In this document: positions 35,508 to 44,996 of the stretch, one piece after another
How positions within the stretch are numbered: position 1 is the stretch's first letter
Layout of the letters: the number at the start of each line of letters is the position of its first letter
From: Marinobacter litoralis
GTDB lineage: Bacteria; Pseudomonadota; Gammaproteobacteria; Pseudomonadales; Oleiphilaceae
Length of the DNA stretch: 64,000 bases
Reading direction: 5' to 3'
Assembly: GCF_003336705.1 (NCBI RefSeq)
Contig: NZ_QMDL01000003.1
Coordinates: forward strand, 310,211-374,210
Position numbers and translations under genes: made by a program
The notes under the pieces: generated by a model
Database searches by the model: none
Told to the model about the DNA's origin: nothing
What the model saw: only the letters and a program-made list of their open reading frames with translations

Positions 35508-35933
35508 TTATTTCTGCGTTTCTGCGTTTTCCATAATTTTATGGAAAACAGCGAGCGCGCTCTCGATTTCCTTATCGGAAATTCCGTCGAGCATTTCTTC
35601 ACGGAGCTCGTTTGCGCGTTCGGTCAATTCGTCCATAAAGTTCACCCCCTCTTTGGTCAGGTGCAACCTTCGGGCACGACGGTCTTTGGGGCAGGCGCGA
35701 CGCTCTATCAACCCCTGCTGTTCCAGGCTGTCTAACAGCCGAACCAATGTCGGGTTCTCGATTGCCATCAAACTGGCCAACTCTCTCTGGGTCAGACCTT
35801 CGCCACCTTGCTGCAGGTACACCATGGTGCTCCAGCGAGCCTGGGTAACCCCTAGGTCTTTCAGGCGCTCATCCAGCATTTTGCGCCAGCGGCGAGTAAC
35901 ACGGGCAACCGCAAACGGAAACTGATCTCTCAC
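35508..35933 (-). CDS. MarR family transcriptional regulator
   Basis: A 141-residue winged-helix regulator with LTQRELASLMAIENPTLVRLLDSLEQQGLIERRACPKDRRARRLHLT, the MarR DNA-binding wing. The GTG at 35933 is preferred since AGGAG sits eight bases before it; longer frames read through that site. It forms an operon with the DHA2 exporter and probably senses its substrates. No clear palindromic operator was resolved upstream. Confidence 0.92.
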   Translation of the reverse strand: MRDQFPFAVARVTRRWRKMLDERLKDLGVTQARWSTMVYLQQGGEGLTQRELASLMAIENPTLVRLLDSLEQQGLIERRACPKDRRARRLHLTKEGVNFMDELTERANELREEMLDGISDKEIESALAVFHKIMENAETQK

Positions 35934-36079
35934 GATATTCACTCCTATTAAGGCTTGGCGCTTAGCCCTCAACAAAGGGCAAGACACTAACAGTACATAA
36001 ATTTTACCAATAGTAAGCTACTAGTTGAAATGAGGAAAGATTGAAATGCGGAATAAAGCTCAAAAAAACGCCAAAACCC

Positions 36080-37363
36080 TCAATGGCCCTGGCGCATCTC
36101 TGCTTGCATTTCTTCGACTTCCGGTGACTCGTGAAATTCTTCGTTTCGCGGATCAAGCTCGGAAAGCACAGAGGACGCTTCCGGCATGGCAGGCACAAAG
36201 TGCTCCTGCTCATCCACCGGAACATCGTCGGTCTGGCTAATCCGATAGCTCGTGATGACGGCCAGCAAAATCAGGAATCCAGCGTTGCCAAAAAACAGTC
36301 CCGAAGGTCCGAACAAACTGATCAGCTTTGCCATCGTGATCGGGCCTATTACGCTTCCGATACCGTAGCTGAGTAGCAGTGTCGCGCTGGCAGCGACAAT
36401 ACGATTGCTGTCCATACGGTCGTTAGTAATCGCAACGGCGATAGGATACAAGGTGGCGGACAAACCGGTAAACAATCCGACCAGCACGGTCAGCAACAAC
36501 AGTCTCTCTGCGCCAAAAACAGCGACGCCGATGGCGGCGGATGAAGCTATGAGCGAGACCCAGAACATGACACGCCGACGATCAAAGCGGTCGCATACAC
36601 GCCCCAGTGGCCAAGCCAGCAGCATGGCAGCAACAATCGCCGTGGCCATAAATGTCGAGGTCTTGCCGACATCCAACCCAACCAGCGTGGCGTACACCGG
36701 CCCCAAAGCGTAAAACCCGCCGATCAACACGCCACTCACCAAGGCACCAGCAACACCCGAAAACGACTCGCGCGCCAACTTGAACACAGACATTCGACTG
36801 GTGTGCTCAATAACCGGCGCTTCCATTCGGGTCAGCGACAACGGAATTACCGCCAAAGTCAGCAGAATGGCAGCCAAGGAAAACGGCAGGAAATCCGACG
36901 GGTTACCTATATTGACCACAAGCTGGCCACCCGCTGCCGATAGGTAAAACACGATCTGATAAATGGCGAACATTGAACCGCGGTTGGCGTTGGTGGCCCG
37001 ACTGGAAAACCAGCTTTCGATGACCACCAACACGCCGGCGACACTGAAGCCCGACAACACTCGCAGCACTGCCCAAAACAGGCTAGACACGGCCATCGGG
37101 TACAACAGGGCGGCAACGGCGGCCATCGCCGCAAAGACGGCGAAGGCGCGAATATGACCAACACGTCCTATAATGTGGTGAACGTAGAGGGTGCCAACCA
37201 CAAAACCGATGGAATAACACACCAGTACCCAACCGATGATATCTGGCGAAACCTCTTCGATACTCAGGCGAATACCCAGAAGCGTCATTAAAAACGCATT
37301 ACCACTGACCAGAAACACAATACTCAGAAGCAATGCAGACAGGGAAGCTACCATTCGGGTCAT
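36080..37363 (-). CDS. MFS transporter, YcaD-like
   Basis: A 427-residue membrane protein with 12 predicted helices and a hydrophilic acidic tail (from about residue 385). FWAVLRVLSGFSVAGVLVVIESWFSSRATNANRG matches the YcaD-like group, whose substrates are unknown. GGAG precedes the ATG. It diverges from the WYL regulator gene over a 241-bp gap that could hold sites for that regulator. Confidence 0.88.
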   Translation of the reverse strand: MTRMVASLSALLLSIVFLVSGNAFLMTLLGIRLSIEEVSPDIIGWVLVCYSIGFVVGTLYVHHIIGRVGHIRAFAVFAAMAAVAALLYPMAVSSLFWAVLRVLSGFSVAGVLVVIESWFSSRATNANRGSMFAIYQIVFYLSAAGGQLVVNIGNPSDFLPFSLAAILLTLAVIPLSLTRMEAPVIEHTSRMSVFKLARESFSGVAGALVSGVLIGGFYALGPVYATLVGLDVGKTSTFMATAIVAAMLLAWPLGRVCDRFDRRRVMFWVSLIASSAAIGVAVFGAERLLLLTVLVGLFTGLSATLYPIAVAITNDRMDSNRIVAASATLLLSYGIGSVIGPITMAKLISLFGPSGLFFGNAGFLILLAVITSYRISQTDDVPVDEQEHFVPAMPEASSVLSELDPRNEEFHESPEVEEMQAEMRQGH

Positions 37364-37499
37364 GACTGACTCCGCATTATCGATAAGGTGGGCATGCTCA
37401 AGAGAAGGATAGCAACATTATCCTTGGGCGGTTGACCGGCATTTAATCAGGCTATGGGGTAGCCGAAACTAGGGAGATGCCGAGACTTGTATTACACTG

Positions 37500-37533
37500 G
37501 GCCCAATTTGACATTGTTTTACATTAATGGGCC
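37500..37533. promoter_or_regulatory. Possible operator between YcaD-like gene and WYL regulator
   Basis: GGCCCA and TGGGCC arms enclose two similar half-sites, TTGACATT and TTTACATT, spaced 11 bp apart, one helical turn. TTGACA could also be a -35 element. The assignment to the WYL regulator is a guess from position. Confidence 0.3.
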
Positions 37534-37604
37534 GTAACAGACCCCCAACCCCCTAACGGGTAAGATAAATAAGAAGCTATTTACTGGATTGTGAGCGCCT
37601 GGTT

Positions 37605-38504
37605 ATGAAGAAAACGGATTGGCCCATTCGTTGGGATCTCTTGCTTCGCTATCGACTCATCGAAACCGTTGCACTGTGGGAAGGCCGCCTGACGACCAAC
37701 CATATCTGCCATAGCTTTGGCATTGGTCGCCAACAGGCCTCCAAAGACATCAACACGTACCTGAGAGAGGTGGCACCGGGCAATCTGGTGTACGACCGAC
37801 ATCTCAAGGGTTATGTGCCGTCCAGCAGTTTCAAGCCGGTGGTCACCCACGGTGAAGTCTCAGAATACCAAGACCTGCTCGCCCAACAGCAAAACCTCAA
37901 TGACTCTCTGGCAGAGCTTGAGCTCGGCATGCCAGGCAACACAGTGATCACCGGGCCCGGCCGGTACGTTGCACCGGAAACCATGCGCGCAGTCGTCACC
38001 GCCACCCGTTACAAACGTCAGCTAAAGGCCAGCTACGTCTCTTTGAGCCGCCCCGAGGCCGTCGAAAGCGTACTCGAGCCTCACGCTCTGGTGTGCGCGG
38101 GAAATAACTGGCATGTTCGTGCCTGGTGCAGCTCGAATAGGGAATTCCGTGATTTCGCGCTCAGCCGTTTTCAAAACACCCCGGAAGCACTGCGCCAGAA
38201 AGCTCGCTACAGCGCTCAGCACGATGAAGACTGGCAACGTCGGGTAACCCTCGATATTGCACCGGACCAACGGCTAACCGACGCTCAGCAACACATTGTG
38301 GCGCGCGACTACGGCATGAAAAATGGCAGCCTGCAGGTTGAAACCCGCGCTGCACTGGCGCCCTACGTGTTGTCTCAGCTTGGCATTACCTTTGACCGCG
38401 ACCACCCGGACCCTCTGGTGCAGCAACTGGAACTGGTCAATCCGGACCAGCTAGGCTTTGGAAGCAAACGTGAACAAGCCCTTAAAGCGGTGGCCGGTCT
38501 TTAA
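37605..38504 (+). CDS. WYL-domain transcriptional regulator
   Basis: A 299-residue regulator with an N-terminal winged helix (TTNHICHSFGIGRQQASKDINTYL), a central WYL domain (about 125-200; LEPHALVCAGNNWHVRAWCSSNREFRDFALSRF) and a C-terminal WCX-like part. The order is that of CapW/BrxR-type repressors that control phage defence genes and sense nucleic acid or nucleotide ligands. No defence genes are adjacent here. Thirteen bases downstream is an exported nuclease gene, a likely co-transcribed partner. Confidence 0.82.
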   Translation: MKKTDWPIRWDLLLRYRLIETVALWEGRLTTNHICHSFGIGRQQASKDINTYLREVAPGNLVYDRHLKGYVPSSSFKPVVTHGEVSEYQDLLAQQQNLNDSLAELELGMPGNTVITGPGRYVAPETMRAVVTATRYKRQLKASYVSLSRPEAVESVLEPHALVCAGNNWHVRAWCSSNREFRDFALSRFQNTPEALRQKARYSAQHDEDWQRRVTLDIAPDQRLTDAQQHIVARDYGMKNGSLQVETRAALAPYVLSQLGITFDRDHPDPLVQQLELVNPDQLGFGSKREQALKAVAGL

Positions 38505-38516
38505 CAGACAGGCCTT

Positions 38517-40268
38517 GTGATCAAACCTTTCTTCAAAATATTCATCACCCTAGCCGGGCTGTTTTTATGGACGGCCAGCCCGGCAGCGCACGCTGCACAA
38601 AAGTGCGGTTCACCCGCTACCGCTATTCACCAGATTCAAAGTTCCGGGCCTCATTCACCGTTGGCAGGCCAAACCGTCTCGATCGAAGGGATCGTGACTT
38701 ACACATCCAATCACCAAGACGGCTTTAACGGCTTCTACATTCAACAAGCCGACGCAGAAACCGACAACGACCCTGCGACGTCGGAAGCGCTGTTCGTCTA
38801 TACCCGCCGCAACGCCAGCCCCGGCCAACGGCTGCGACTGACCGGTGTCGTCAAAGAGTTTCATGACCTGACAGAACTGGTCAACGTGAACCAGCTTATC
38901 GTGTGCGGCCAGGCGCCACTCCCTACACCTGTTGAGCTTTCATTGCCGTGGCCACAAGCACCGGAAAGCTTCGAAAATATGCGTGTGTCGTTCAACGCAC
39001 CGCTGACCGTGATAGAGCATCACAATCTGGCCCGTTTTGGTGAACTGACGCTGGCGAAAACCGATCAAATTATCCCTACCGAGTACCTGGCGCCCGGTGA
39101 TCCGGCGGTTCAGCAAGGGCTTGAAAACCATAAGCATCGTGTTCTGCTGGACGATGGTAAAAGCACCCGTGACCCCACCTCGGTCCCGTGGCTTGATCTG
39201 AGTAAGAACAACACGGTTCGGGCCGGCGATCAGGTGACCAGCATCCACGGTGTACTGGATTACCGTTTTGGTCAGTGGCGGGTTCAACCCGACCAAACGC
39301 CCCGATTCTCCAGACCTGAACCAAGACCCGATGCGCCGCCTAGGCCTTCGGGCGATGTCACGCGGATCATGGCCCTGAACCTGCAAAACTACTTCAACGG
39401 CGACGGGGGAGAGAGCGGCTATCCAACCCCCAGAGGTGCCAAAAACCTGAGTGCCCACAACAACCAACTCCGCCGCCTGACAACCGCCATCCATCAGGTT
39501 GCGCCCGATATCGTGGCGGTTACTGAACTGGAAAACGACGGCTACGGGCCACGCAGCGCGTTAGCCCAGCTCACACAAGCACTAGGTTCGGCTTGGCGCT
39601 TCATAAAAACGCCCGACCGGGACGGCTCTGATGCCATTCGAACGGCTCTTATGTTCCGCAGCGACCGGGTACGGCCCGAGGGCAAAGCTCTGCGGCTAAA
39701 CCAAGGTATTTATCGGCACCGTGGCCGCCCGCCGCTGGCGCAGACATTTATGCCTCTCGCAGGGGGCAAATCCGTCCGTGTCGTGGTGCCTCATCTCAAA
39801 TCCAAGTCCTGCCGCAACGCACAGGGGCCGAATGCCGATCAGAACGATGGTCAGGGTTGTTTCAGCGCCCACCGCACCCGCGAAGCGCGAACCATCATTC
39901 GCTGGCTCTCTGACTTATCCACAGCAGAACCTCTCGCTGGCACACTGATTACCGGCGACCTCAACAGTTATGCGCAAGAAACGCCGTTAGCCACCTTTTA
40001 CGCTGCAGGTTTCGCCAGTTTGTTGCATCGCGCTCACCCATGCAGGCCCGACGACTGCCGCTATCACAGCTATCGTTACCGCGGCGAGAAGGGCTCATTG
40101 GACTATGCGCTTGCCAATCAAACGCTCATGCCTCACGTCTCAGGGGTATACATCTGGAACATCAACGCCGATGAACCCCGAGCGCTGGACTACCAGAACG
40201 CACCCGAACTTAATGGTCCTTGGCGGGCTTCCGACCACAACCCTGTAATTACCGATCTCCGACTCTAA
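38517..40268 (+). CDS. ExeM/NucH-like exported endonuclease
   Basis: A 583-residue secreted or surface nuclease. It starts at GTG with a signal peptide (FKIFITLAGLFLWTASPAAHA), then an OB-fold nucleic-acid-binding segment (about 45-130; VSIEGIVTYTSNHQDGFNGFYIQ), and an endonuclease/exonuclease/phosphatase domain from about 280 (VAVTELEND, TGDLNSYAQ, SDHNPVITD). Such enzymes degrade extracellular DNA for phosphorus or biofilm release. It directly follows the WYL regulator gene. Confidence 0.9.
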   Translation: MIKPFFKIFITLAGLFLWTASPAAHAAQKCGSPATAIHQIQSSGPHSPLAGQTVSIEGIVTYTSNHQDGFNGFYIQQADAETDNDPATSEALFVYTRRNASPGQRLRLTGVVKEFHDLTELVNVNQLIVCGQAPLPTPVELSLPWPQAPESFENMRVSFNAPLTVIEHHNLARFGELTLAKTDQIIPTEYLAPGDPAVQQGLENHKHRVLLDDGKSTRDPTSVPWLDLSKNNTVRAGDQVTSIHGVLDYRFGQWRVQPDQTPRFSRPEPRPDAPPRPSGDVTRIMALNLQNYFNGDGGESGYPTPRGAKNLSAHNNQLRRLTTAIHQVAPDIVAVTELENDGYGPRSALAQLTQALGSAWRFIKTPDRDGSDAIRTALMFRSDRVRPEGKALRLNQGIYRHRGRPPLAQTFMPLAGGKSVRVVVPHLKSKSCRNAQGPNADQNDGQGCFSAHRTREARTIIRWLSDLSTAEPLAGTLITGDLNSYAQETPLATFYAAGFASLLHRAHPCRPDDCRYHSYRYRGEKGSLDYALANQTLMPHVSGVYIWNINADEPRALDYQNAPELNGPWRASDHNPVITDLRL

Positions 40269-40381
40269 CGCCGGCCTCCCGAATGACCTTGCTGCCTGCA
40301 ACACCAGGCTTCGCAGCAATAGCACCCGCCACACTTGCCGTTACACTGACCTTCAATGCATCGCGATCAGGTGAATGTGCC

Positions 40382-41269
40382 ATGAAACTTCCCACTCCCG
40401 ACGTTTGGCCGCTAGCGCGCACCGGACAACGCTTGCTGTTAAAGGCCAAGCGACGAGAAACCACTGTAGATGGCCACCGGATGGTGTTTCTGGAGCGAGG
40501 CAAAGCAAAGTCTGGCGCACCGACGCTGGTACTACTCCACGGCTTTGCTTCAATGAAGGAGAACTGGGCCTTCTGGATGCAGCAACTCCCTTCACACTGG
40601 CATTTATTAGTGCCCGATTTACCGGGGCTAGGCGAAAGCCAATACCGCCCCGATGCCAATTACGGGTATGAAAGCCAGGCAGAGCGTCTTGGTCAGTGGC
40701 TGGCCGGGTACCATAGCAACCCACTGCATATTGCCGGGAGTTCCATGGGCGGTGCGATTGCGGCGTTGCTGGCCCATCAACTTAAAGTGCCTCCCCGCAC
40801 GCTCACGCTACTGAATAGTGCAGGCATCCCGGAACGTCCCGGCATGGCAAACACCACGCCCGCACGCCCGACCACCGATTCCGTTCTCATTCCTCAGGAC
40901 TGGGCGGGGGTTTATCGTATGTTCAACAGCGTCGGTAATGGCAAACCCACACTACCCGGCATTGCCATGACCGGTTTACTCGGTCCTGATCTGATGAAAC
41001 GGCGGCATTCATTGCAGCATATTTTTAATGACATGGTTGCCGACCCAATGGCGCCTACCCGTTATCTTGGAAACCAGACACCGCCTCTGCAAGTGCAGTG
41101 GGGTGACCGGGATACCATTACCCCGACTCGCTGTGTTGACTGGTTCAAGACCGCCACTCCTCAGGCTGACATACACGTGTTTCGCGGCGTTGGCCACCTG
41201 CCGATGCTGGAGAACCCGAGGCGCTCTGCCGCGGTATTGAGCGGTTTCATAGAGCGCCACAATAGCTAG
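40382..41269 (+). CDS. Alpha/beta hydrolase (lipase-like)
   Basis: A 295-residue hydrolase with oxyanion segment LLHGFASMKENW, nucleophile elbow AGSSMGG and C-terminal catalytic His in RGVGHLPMLENP; the acid is likely Asp in QWGDRDTI. The substrate is unknown. The ATG at 40382 has AGGTGA seven bases upstream and is preferred over in-frame starts that overlap the nuclease gene. Confidence 0.88.
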   Translation: MKLPTPDVWPLARTGQRLLLKAKRRETTVDGHRMVFLERGKAKSGAPTLVLLHGFASMKENWAFWMQQLPSHWHLLVPDLPGLGESQYRPDANYGYESQAERLGQWLAGYHSNPLHIAGSSMGGAIAALLAHQLKVPPRTLTLLNSAGIPERPGMANTTPARPTTDSVLIPQDWAGVYRMFNSVGNGKPTLPGIAMTGLLGPDLMKRRHSLQHIFNDMVADPMAPTRYLGNQTPPLQVQWGDRDTITPTRCVDWFKTATPQADIHVFRGVGHLPMLENPRRSAAVLSGFIERHNS

Positions 41270-41406
41270 GTCGATTGCTTTCCACACCACACCGAATTGG
41301 CCTCTTCAGCTAATTGACCCGTCATCCAAGTCATGGGACCCGGGCCACGAAGCGGCCATAATCTTTGCCACTTACATAACAATAACCGTCACGACCGAGG
41401 AAACTC

Positions 41407-42450
41407 ATGGGCGTCTCAGTTTCTAACACACAGGATCTGGGCATGCCGGCCATCTATCTCCACACTCTGGCCGAGCTGCTCCACACTATTGGAGTGGATC
41501 AAAGGGACTTGATTCAGCGCGTCGGGCTGGACCCAGCGCGCCTGAAATCCACCGATCTCAGAGTCAGCGAGGCTCAGGCTGCGGAATTCGTAACCCGTGC
41601 CATTGTTGAAAGCGGCGAACCAGGGCTTGGTATATTGTTGGCGCGAGAACTCGAACTGCCGCTACATGGCGCCCTGGGCACGGCGGTCATGAGCAGCCGG
41701 ACACTTGAAGAGGCCCTCGAGTTAATGACTCGCTACCTGACGCTTCGGGTACCTCATCTAAAAGTTCAAAAGCACATGGCCGGGTCCAGCGTCTGGTATG
41801 CAGTGAAGTGCGAGACTCAACTCGGTTCAATTCTCGGTTTTGTTCTGGATGCCGTATTGTTCGGTTGTGTCTCGATGGGGGCACAGCTCCTTGGCACTAC
41901 ATTACCAGGCTTGAGGATCATGAGACGCGGGGCGGAACCGAGCCACTTTCACCGTTTCCGGCGAATGATCGGTGTGCCCGTTGAATTCGGTGCGACCGAA
42001 GACGCTCTGGTAGTGCCCGCCAGCCACCTCAGCCACCCAACCCGCTTCAGCAATCAGCATCTGGCTGAAACGTCCCGGGAGCAATGCGAACAAGCATTGC
42101 AAGAGCTGGAAGAGGTCGCCGGGGTGGCCAGAAAAGTAAGAAGAGTGATTGAAGCCAGCCACCCGTTTCCGCCAAAACTGGCACGGGCGGCCAGTACGCT
42201 TTTCGTATCGGAACGAACACTGAAACGGCGCTTACAAGAAGAAGGTGCCAGTTTTCAGAGCCTTGTAGATGAAGTTCGCCTGGAGCGTGCTCAGGATTTG
42301 CTGGAGAACACCGCCATGAACCTGACCCAGATTGCCGACGCGTTGGGTTATGCCGATGCGGCGAATTTCACTCGAGCATTCAAACGCTGGACAGGCAACA
42401 GCCCGAGCCAGCACCGAATCGCGAACTCGAATCTGACGAAACAGGCCTGA
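41407..42450 (+). CDS. AraC family regulator with Arabinose_bd-type sensor domain
   Basis: A 347-residue regulator. The N-terminal 200 residues are the ligand-binding domain of OruR/ArgR-like AraC proteins (LLHTIGVDQRDLIQRVGLDP; LGILLARELELPLHGALGTAV). The C-terminal two helix-turn-helix motifs are in LARAASTLFVSERTLKRRLQ and QIADALGYADAANFTRAFKRWTG. The ligand is unknown. Its neighbour, the hydrolase, may be a target. Confidence 0.92.
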   Translation: MGVSVSNTQDLGMPAIYLHTLAELLHTIGVDQRDLIQRVGLDPARLKSTDLRVSEAQAAEFVTRAIVESGEPGLGILLARELELPLHGALGTAVMSSRTLEEALELMTRYLTLRVPHLKVQKHMAGSSVWYAVKCETQLGSILGFVLDAVLFGCVSMGAQLLGTTLPGLRIMRRGAEPSHFHRFRRMIGVPVEFGATEDALVVPASHLSHPTRFSNQHLAETSREQCEQALQELEEVAGVARKVRRVIEASHPFPPKLARAASTLFVSERTLKRRLQEEGASFQSLVDEVRLERAQDLLENTAMNLTQIADALGYADAANFTRAFKRWTGNSPSQHRIANSNLTKQA

Positions 42451-42460
42451 ACCGATCCCG

Positions 42461-43120
42461 TCAGTCGATTCCGATGATTTTGTGCATCTGCAAGGTCAGT
42501 CGCCATTGGGGGTTGGCCAGGCAATAATCCGTCGCTTTACGGGTATTACTTTGTTTGACCGGATCTGCTGCCTGTTCAGGCAGAGAAGGCGAAGCCATCG
42601 GCGACAAAAAGTAATGATTTGCCTGAATAACCCCGATAAACCGCTCGGGCATCGCCAGCGGTTGAGGGTACACCAGCTTCAACTCATCACACCGGGTAAT
42701 GACTACCTCGGCATCGGCCTTGGGGCTGACACACAACCAGTCAATTCCTTCAGGCGCAGGCAAAGTGCCATTGGTTTCGACACCTACCTCAAAATTCGCG
42801 TCATGAAAGGCCGCGATCAACTCGGTATCCAGCTGCAGTAACGGCTCGCCACCGGTACACACTACGTAGGGCTTTCCCAACCCCTCGGGCCAGAGCGCAC
42901 GGATATGCGCGGCCAGCGCTTCTGCGGTTTCGAAGACCCCACCATTTTGCCCATCGGTCCCGACAAAATCCGTATCGCAAAAATTACACACCGCATTGGC
43001 CCGGTCGCGCTCACGCCCGTTCCACAAATTGCATTTGCTAAATCGACAAAACACCGCGGCCCGGCCCGCTTGAGCACCTTCCCCTTGCAAGGTGTAGAAC
43101 GCCTCTTTAACTCGGTACAT
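42461..43120 (-). CDS. queE: 7-carboxy-7-deazaguanine synthase
   Basis: A 219-residue radical SAM enzyme of queuosine synthesis that contracts carboxytetrahydropterin to 7-carboxy-7-deazaguanine. It has the unusual long cysteine motif of QueE (CRFSKCNLWNG through CNFCDTDFVG) and CTGGEPLLQLD. Its ATG overlaps the stop codon of queC by one base. Confidence 0.95.
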   Translation of the reverse strand: MYRVKEAFYTLQGEGAQAGRAAVFCRFSKCNLWNGRERDRANAVCNFCDTDFVGTDGQNGGVFETAEALAAHIRALWPEGLGKPYVVCTGGEPLLQLDTELIAAFHDANFEVGVETNGTLPAPEGIDWLCVSPKADAEVVITRCDELKLVYPQPLAMPERFIGVIQANHYFLSPMASPSLPEQAADPVKQSNTRKATDYCLANPQWRLTLQMHKIIGID

Positions 43121-43785
43121 CAGGCACCACGCTCATAAGCCAAAGGGTCTTTGATGCCGTGGGCAGCGAACGCTTCCAGACGTTCAACGCAGGAACCGCA
43201 TTGACCACAAGCCTTCTCTCGCCCGTTGTAACACGTCCAGGTTTGACCGTAGTCGAGCCCCAGCTTTAAGCCTTCTGCCAGAATCTCGCCTTTATCCAAG
43301 GTCATGAACGGTGCTTTCACGGCAACCGGCTCGTAGTTGGCCACCCGGCACACTGCGTCCATTTTTTCGACAAACTCCGGGCGGCAATCGGGGTAGATAG
43401 CATGATCGCCACCATGGGCGCCGTACCAAACGGCTTGTGCATTCACCGTAACCGCGTAACCGGTAGCCAGCGACAACAGAATCATATTGCGATTGGGGAC
43501 AACCGTTGCTTTCATGTTGTCTTCTTCGTAATGACCTTCGGGTATTTCAATATCTGAGGTCAATGCCGAACCGGACATCACCTCACTCATGGCCCGGATG
43601 TCGATCACCTTGTGGGGAATTCCCTCGGCTTCACACACAGCCCGGGCGGCGTCCAGTTCACGCACATGGCGCTGGCCATAGTTGAACGACAATGCGTGTA
43701 CGTTGTGGCCCTGGGCACGAGCAAGGTGAAGCAGGGTAAAGGAGTCCATGCCTCCGGAGTAAATAACAACAACTGTGTCAGTCAT
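43120..43785 (-). CDS. queC: 7-cyano-7-deazaguanine synthase
   Basis: A 221-residue ATP-dependent enzyme converting 7-carboxy-7-deazaguanine to preQ0. It shows the PP-loop [13 protein letters not shown] and the zinc site [14 protein letters not shown] near the C-terminus. It leads the queC-queE operon. Other queuosine genes are not in the window. Confidence 0.96.
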   Translation of the reverse strand: MTDTVVVIYSGGMDSFTLLHLARAQGHNVHALSFNYGQRHVRELDAARAVCEAEGIPHKVIDIRAMSEVMSGSALTSDIEIPEGHYEEDNMKATVVPNRNMILLSLATGYAVTVNAQAVWYGAHGGDHAIYPDCRPEFVEKMDAVCRVANYEPVAVKAPFMTLDKGEILAEGLKLGLDYGQTWTCYNGREKACGQCGSCVERLEAFAAHGIKDPLAYERGA

Positions 43786-43903
43786 GGAGCGGTCACCGGG
43801 ATAAAAAAGGAATTGTCATCGAGGTTATACATAGCGCGGGTACATTGTAACAGCGCTGCGGCGTGTTGGGTTCGCACAGGAGAAAGATCCGGAGTAAACT
43901 CGG

Positions 43904-44446
43904 GTGAAAACCGACAACAATCAGCGCTTATTCATGACCGTTACCACGAAACCGGCATTCATCGATTTCGAAGCATCCAGTCTGGATTTGATCGCGGGCT
44001 ACCCAATCGAGGTGGGCGTGTGCTTGGCGGATGGTACGCAGCACAGCTGGTTGATTGATCCGCATAAAACCTGGCACGACTGGTCGACTCGGGCGGAAGC
44101 GATTCACGGTATCACTCGTCAGGAGCTGGAAGAACAGGGTTACTCCGTCTCGCACGTTGCTGCCCAGCTCAATGCGATTCTGCCCGATCAGGTGTTTTGT
44201 GACGCCTGGACCTTCGACAGTTTCTGGCTGCACCGGCTGTTTCGTGCGGCGGGCATGACACCCGCCTTTCAGCTGGAATCGGTTTCCTTACTGCTCAATC
44301 CGGAACAGGTTCGACGCTGGCCAACCATTCGCCAGCAAGTGATTGACGCGCTGGGCTTACCGGTTCATCGGGCTTCTAACGATGCCCTGATTCTTCATCG
44401 AACCTGGCAACGGATTATTTGCCCGGGTGAAGTCGAAGCGCGATAA
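43904..44446 (+). CDS. DnaQ-like 3'-5' exonuclease
   Basis: A 180-residue DEDD-type exonuclease with FIDFEASSL (Asp-X-Glu), an Asp in CDAWTFDSFWL and RASNDALILHR carrying the last acidic residue. It lacks polymerase-associated parts and could act in RNA or DNA trimming. The GTG at 43904 is kept because GGAG lies nine bases upstream; an internal ATG at 43934 has no ribosome site. Confidence 0.82.
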   Translation: MKTDNNQRLFMTVTTKPAFIDFEASSLDLIAGYPIEVGVCLADGTQHSWLIDPHKTWHDWSTRAEAIHGITRQELEEQGYSVSHVAAQLNAILPDQVFCDAWTFDSFWLHRLFRAAGMTPAFQLESVSLLLNPEQVRRWPTIRQQVIDALGLPVHRASNDALILHRTWQRIICPGEVEAR

Positions 44447-44651
44447 CTTCCAGGCCTTTGCGTGCCGTGTGCAAAGTCCAGTATGTCGCAACAGCCATCA
44501 AGCCTGCGCCGACCATGGTAAAGGTCAGGTTCTCACCAACAGATTGCCCCTGCGCCATCACAAAATACACAGCAACAGCAACAACCAGTGCAATTTCCAC
44601 AATAAAGTCAGTCACAAATCTCTTAACAGCGCGTGCGCGGTCTTTGGACAT
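44415..44651 (-). CDS. Small membrane protein of unknown function
   Basis: A 78-residue protein with a basic N-terminus (MSKDRARAVKRF) and two hydrophobic helices (FIVEIALVVAVAVYFVMA and LTFTMVGAGLMAVATYWTLH). I do not recognise a family. It overlaps the exonuclease gene end by 32 bases on the other strand. A GAGG lies rather far (15 nt) upstream. Confidence 0.55.
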   Translation of the reverse strand: MSKDRARAVKRFVTDFIVEIALVVAVAVYFVMAQGQSVGENLTFTMVGAGLMAVATYWTLHTARKGLEVIALRLHPGK

Positions 44652-44780
44652 TTTCTTAGGTTTCAACCTCTTCGTTCGTTTCAGTTGGAAGTTCTTTAGT
44701 GTGCAAATTATCGCCAATTCTAAAGATTTAAGCTGTACGAACTAGTGGCTACGAACTAACCGAGATGGTTTCTTCAAGGC

Positions 44781-44809
44781 AAAAAAAAGCGCAGTCATAA
44801 AGACTGCGC
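44781..44809 (-). terminator. Strong intrinsic terminator, minus strand
   Basis: Arms GCGCAGTC (44789-44796) and GACTGCGC (44802-44809) around ATAAA. On the minus strand eight T residues follow. No minus-strand protein gene ends here, which is the main reason to propose a small RNA upstream. Confidence 0.88.
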
Positions 44810-44952
44810 CAGAAAGGAGAGATCCAATCGGCACCTGGGCAGGTGCCGCGGATTACACAACGTAAAAACACGTGACGATGCGAATTATGAGGCCGCGCCC
44901 CAAAACTGTCTGTACGCGTTTGCCGAATAGCCCAGACTATTGCAAACCCTGT
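44781..44952 (-). ncRNA. Candidate minus-strand small RNA
   Basis: On the minus strand a promoter-like TTGAAT (44987-44982), 18 bp, TATAGC (44963-44958) is followed about 170 nt later by a strong intrinsic terminator. Between them there is no convincing open reading frame. There is a perfect stem CGGCACCTG/CAGGTGCCG (44829-44848), then a pyrimidine-rich single-stranded stretch containing CTCTCCTTTCT, then the terminator hairpin. The pyrimidine stretch could pair with ribosome binding sites. No known RNA family is recognised. Confidence 0.45.
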
Positions 44953-44967
44953 AATTGGCTATACACT
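44940..44967 (+). promoter_or_regulatory. Promoter-like sequence before the leader ORF
   Basis: TTGCAA (44940-44945), 16 bp, TACACT (44962-44967). It places transcription about 23 nt before the leader ATG. It overlaps the oppositely directed promoter proposed for the small RNA. Confidence 0.5.
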
Positions 44968-44996
44968 GATAGCTGAACCGAATTCAACGAGTTGTT

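Noticed and set aside
43846-43872. TGTAACAG before the exonuclease gene as an ECF promoter
   Set aside because: No GTGTC at the required distance; a CGTGTT occurs but at a shorter spacing.
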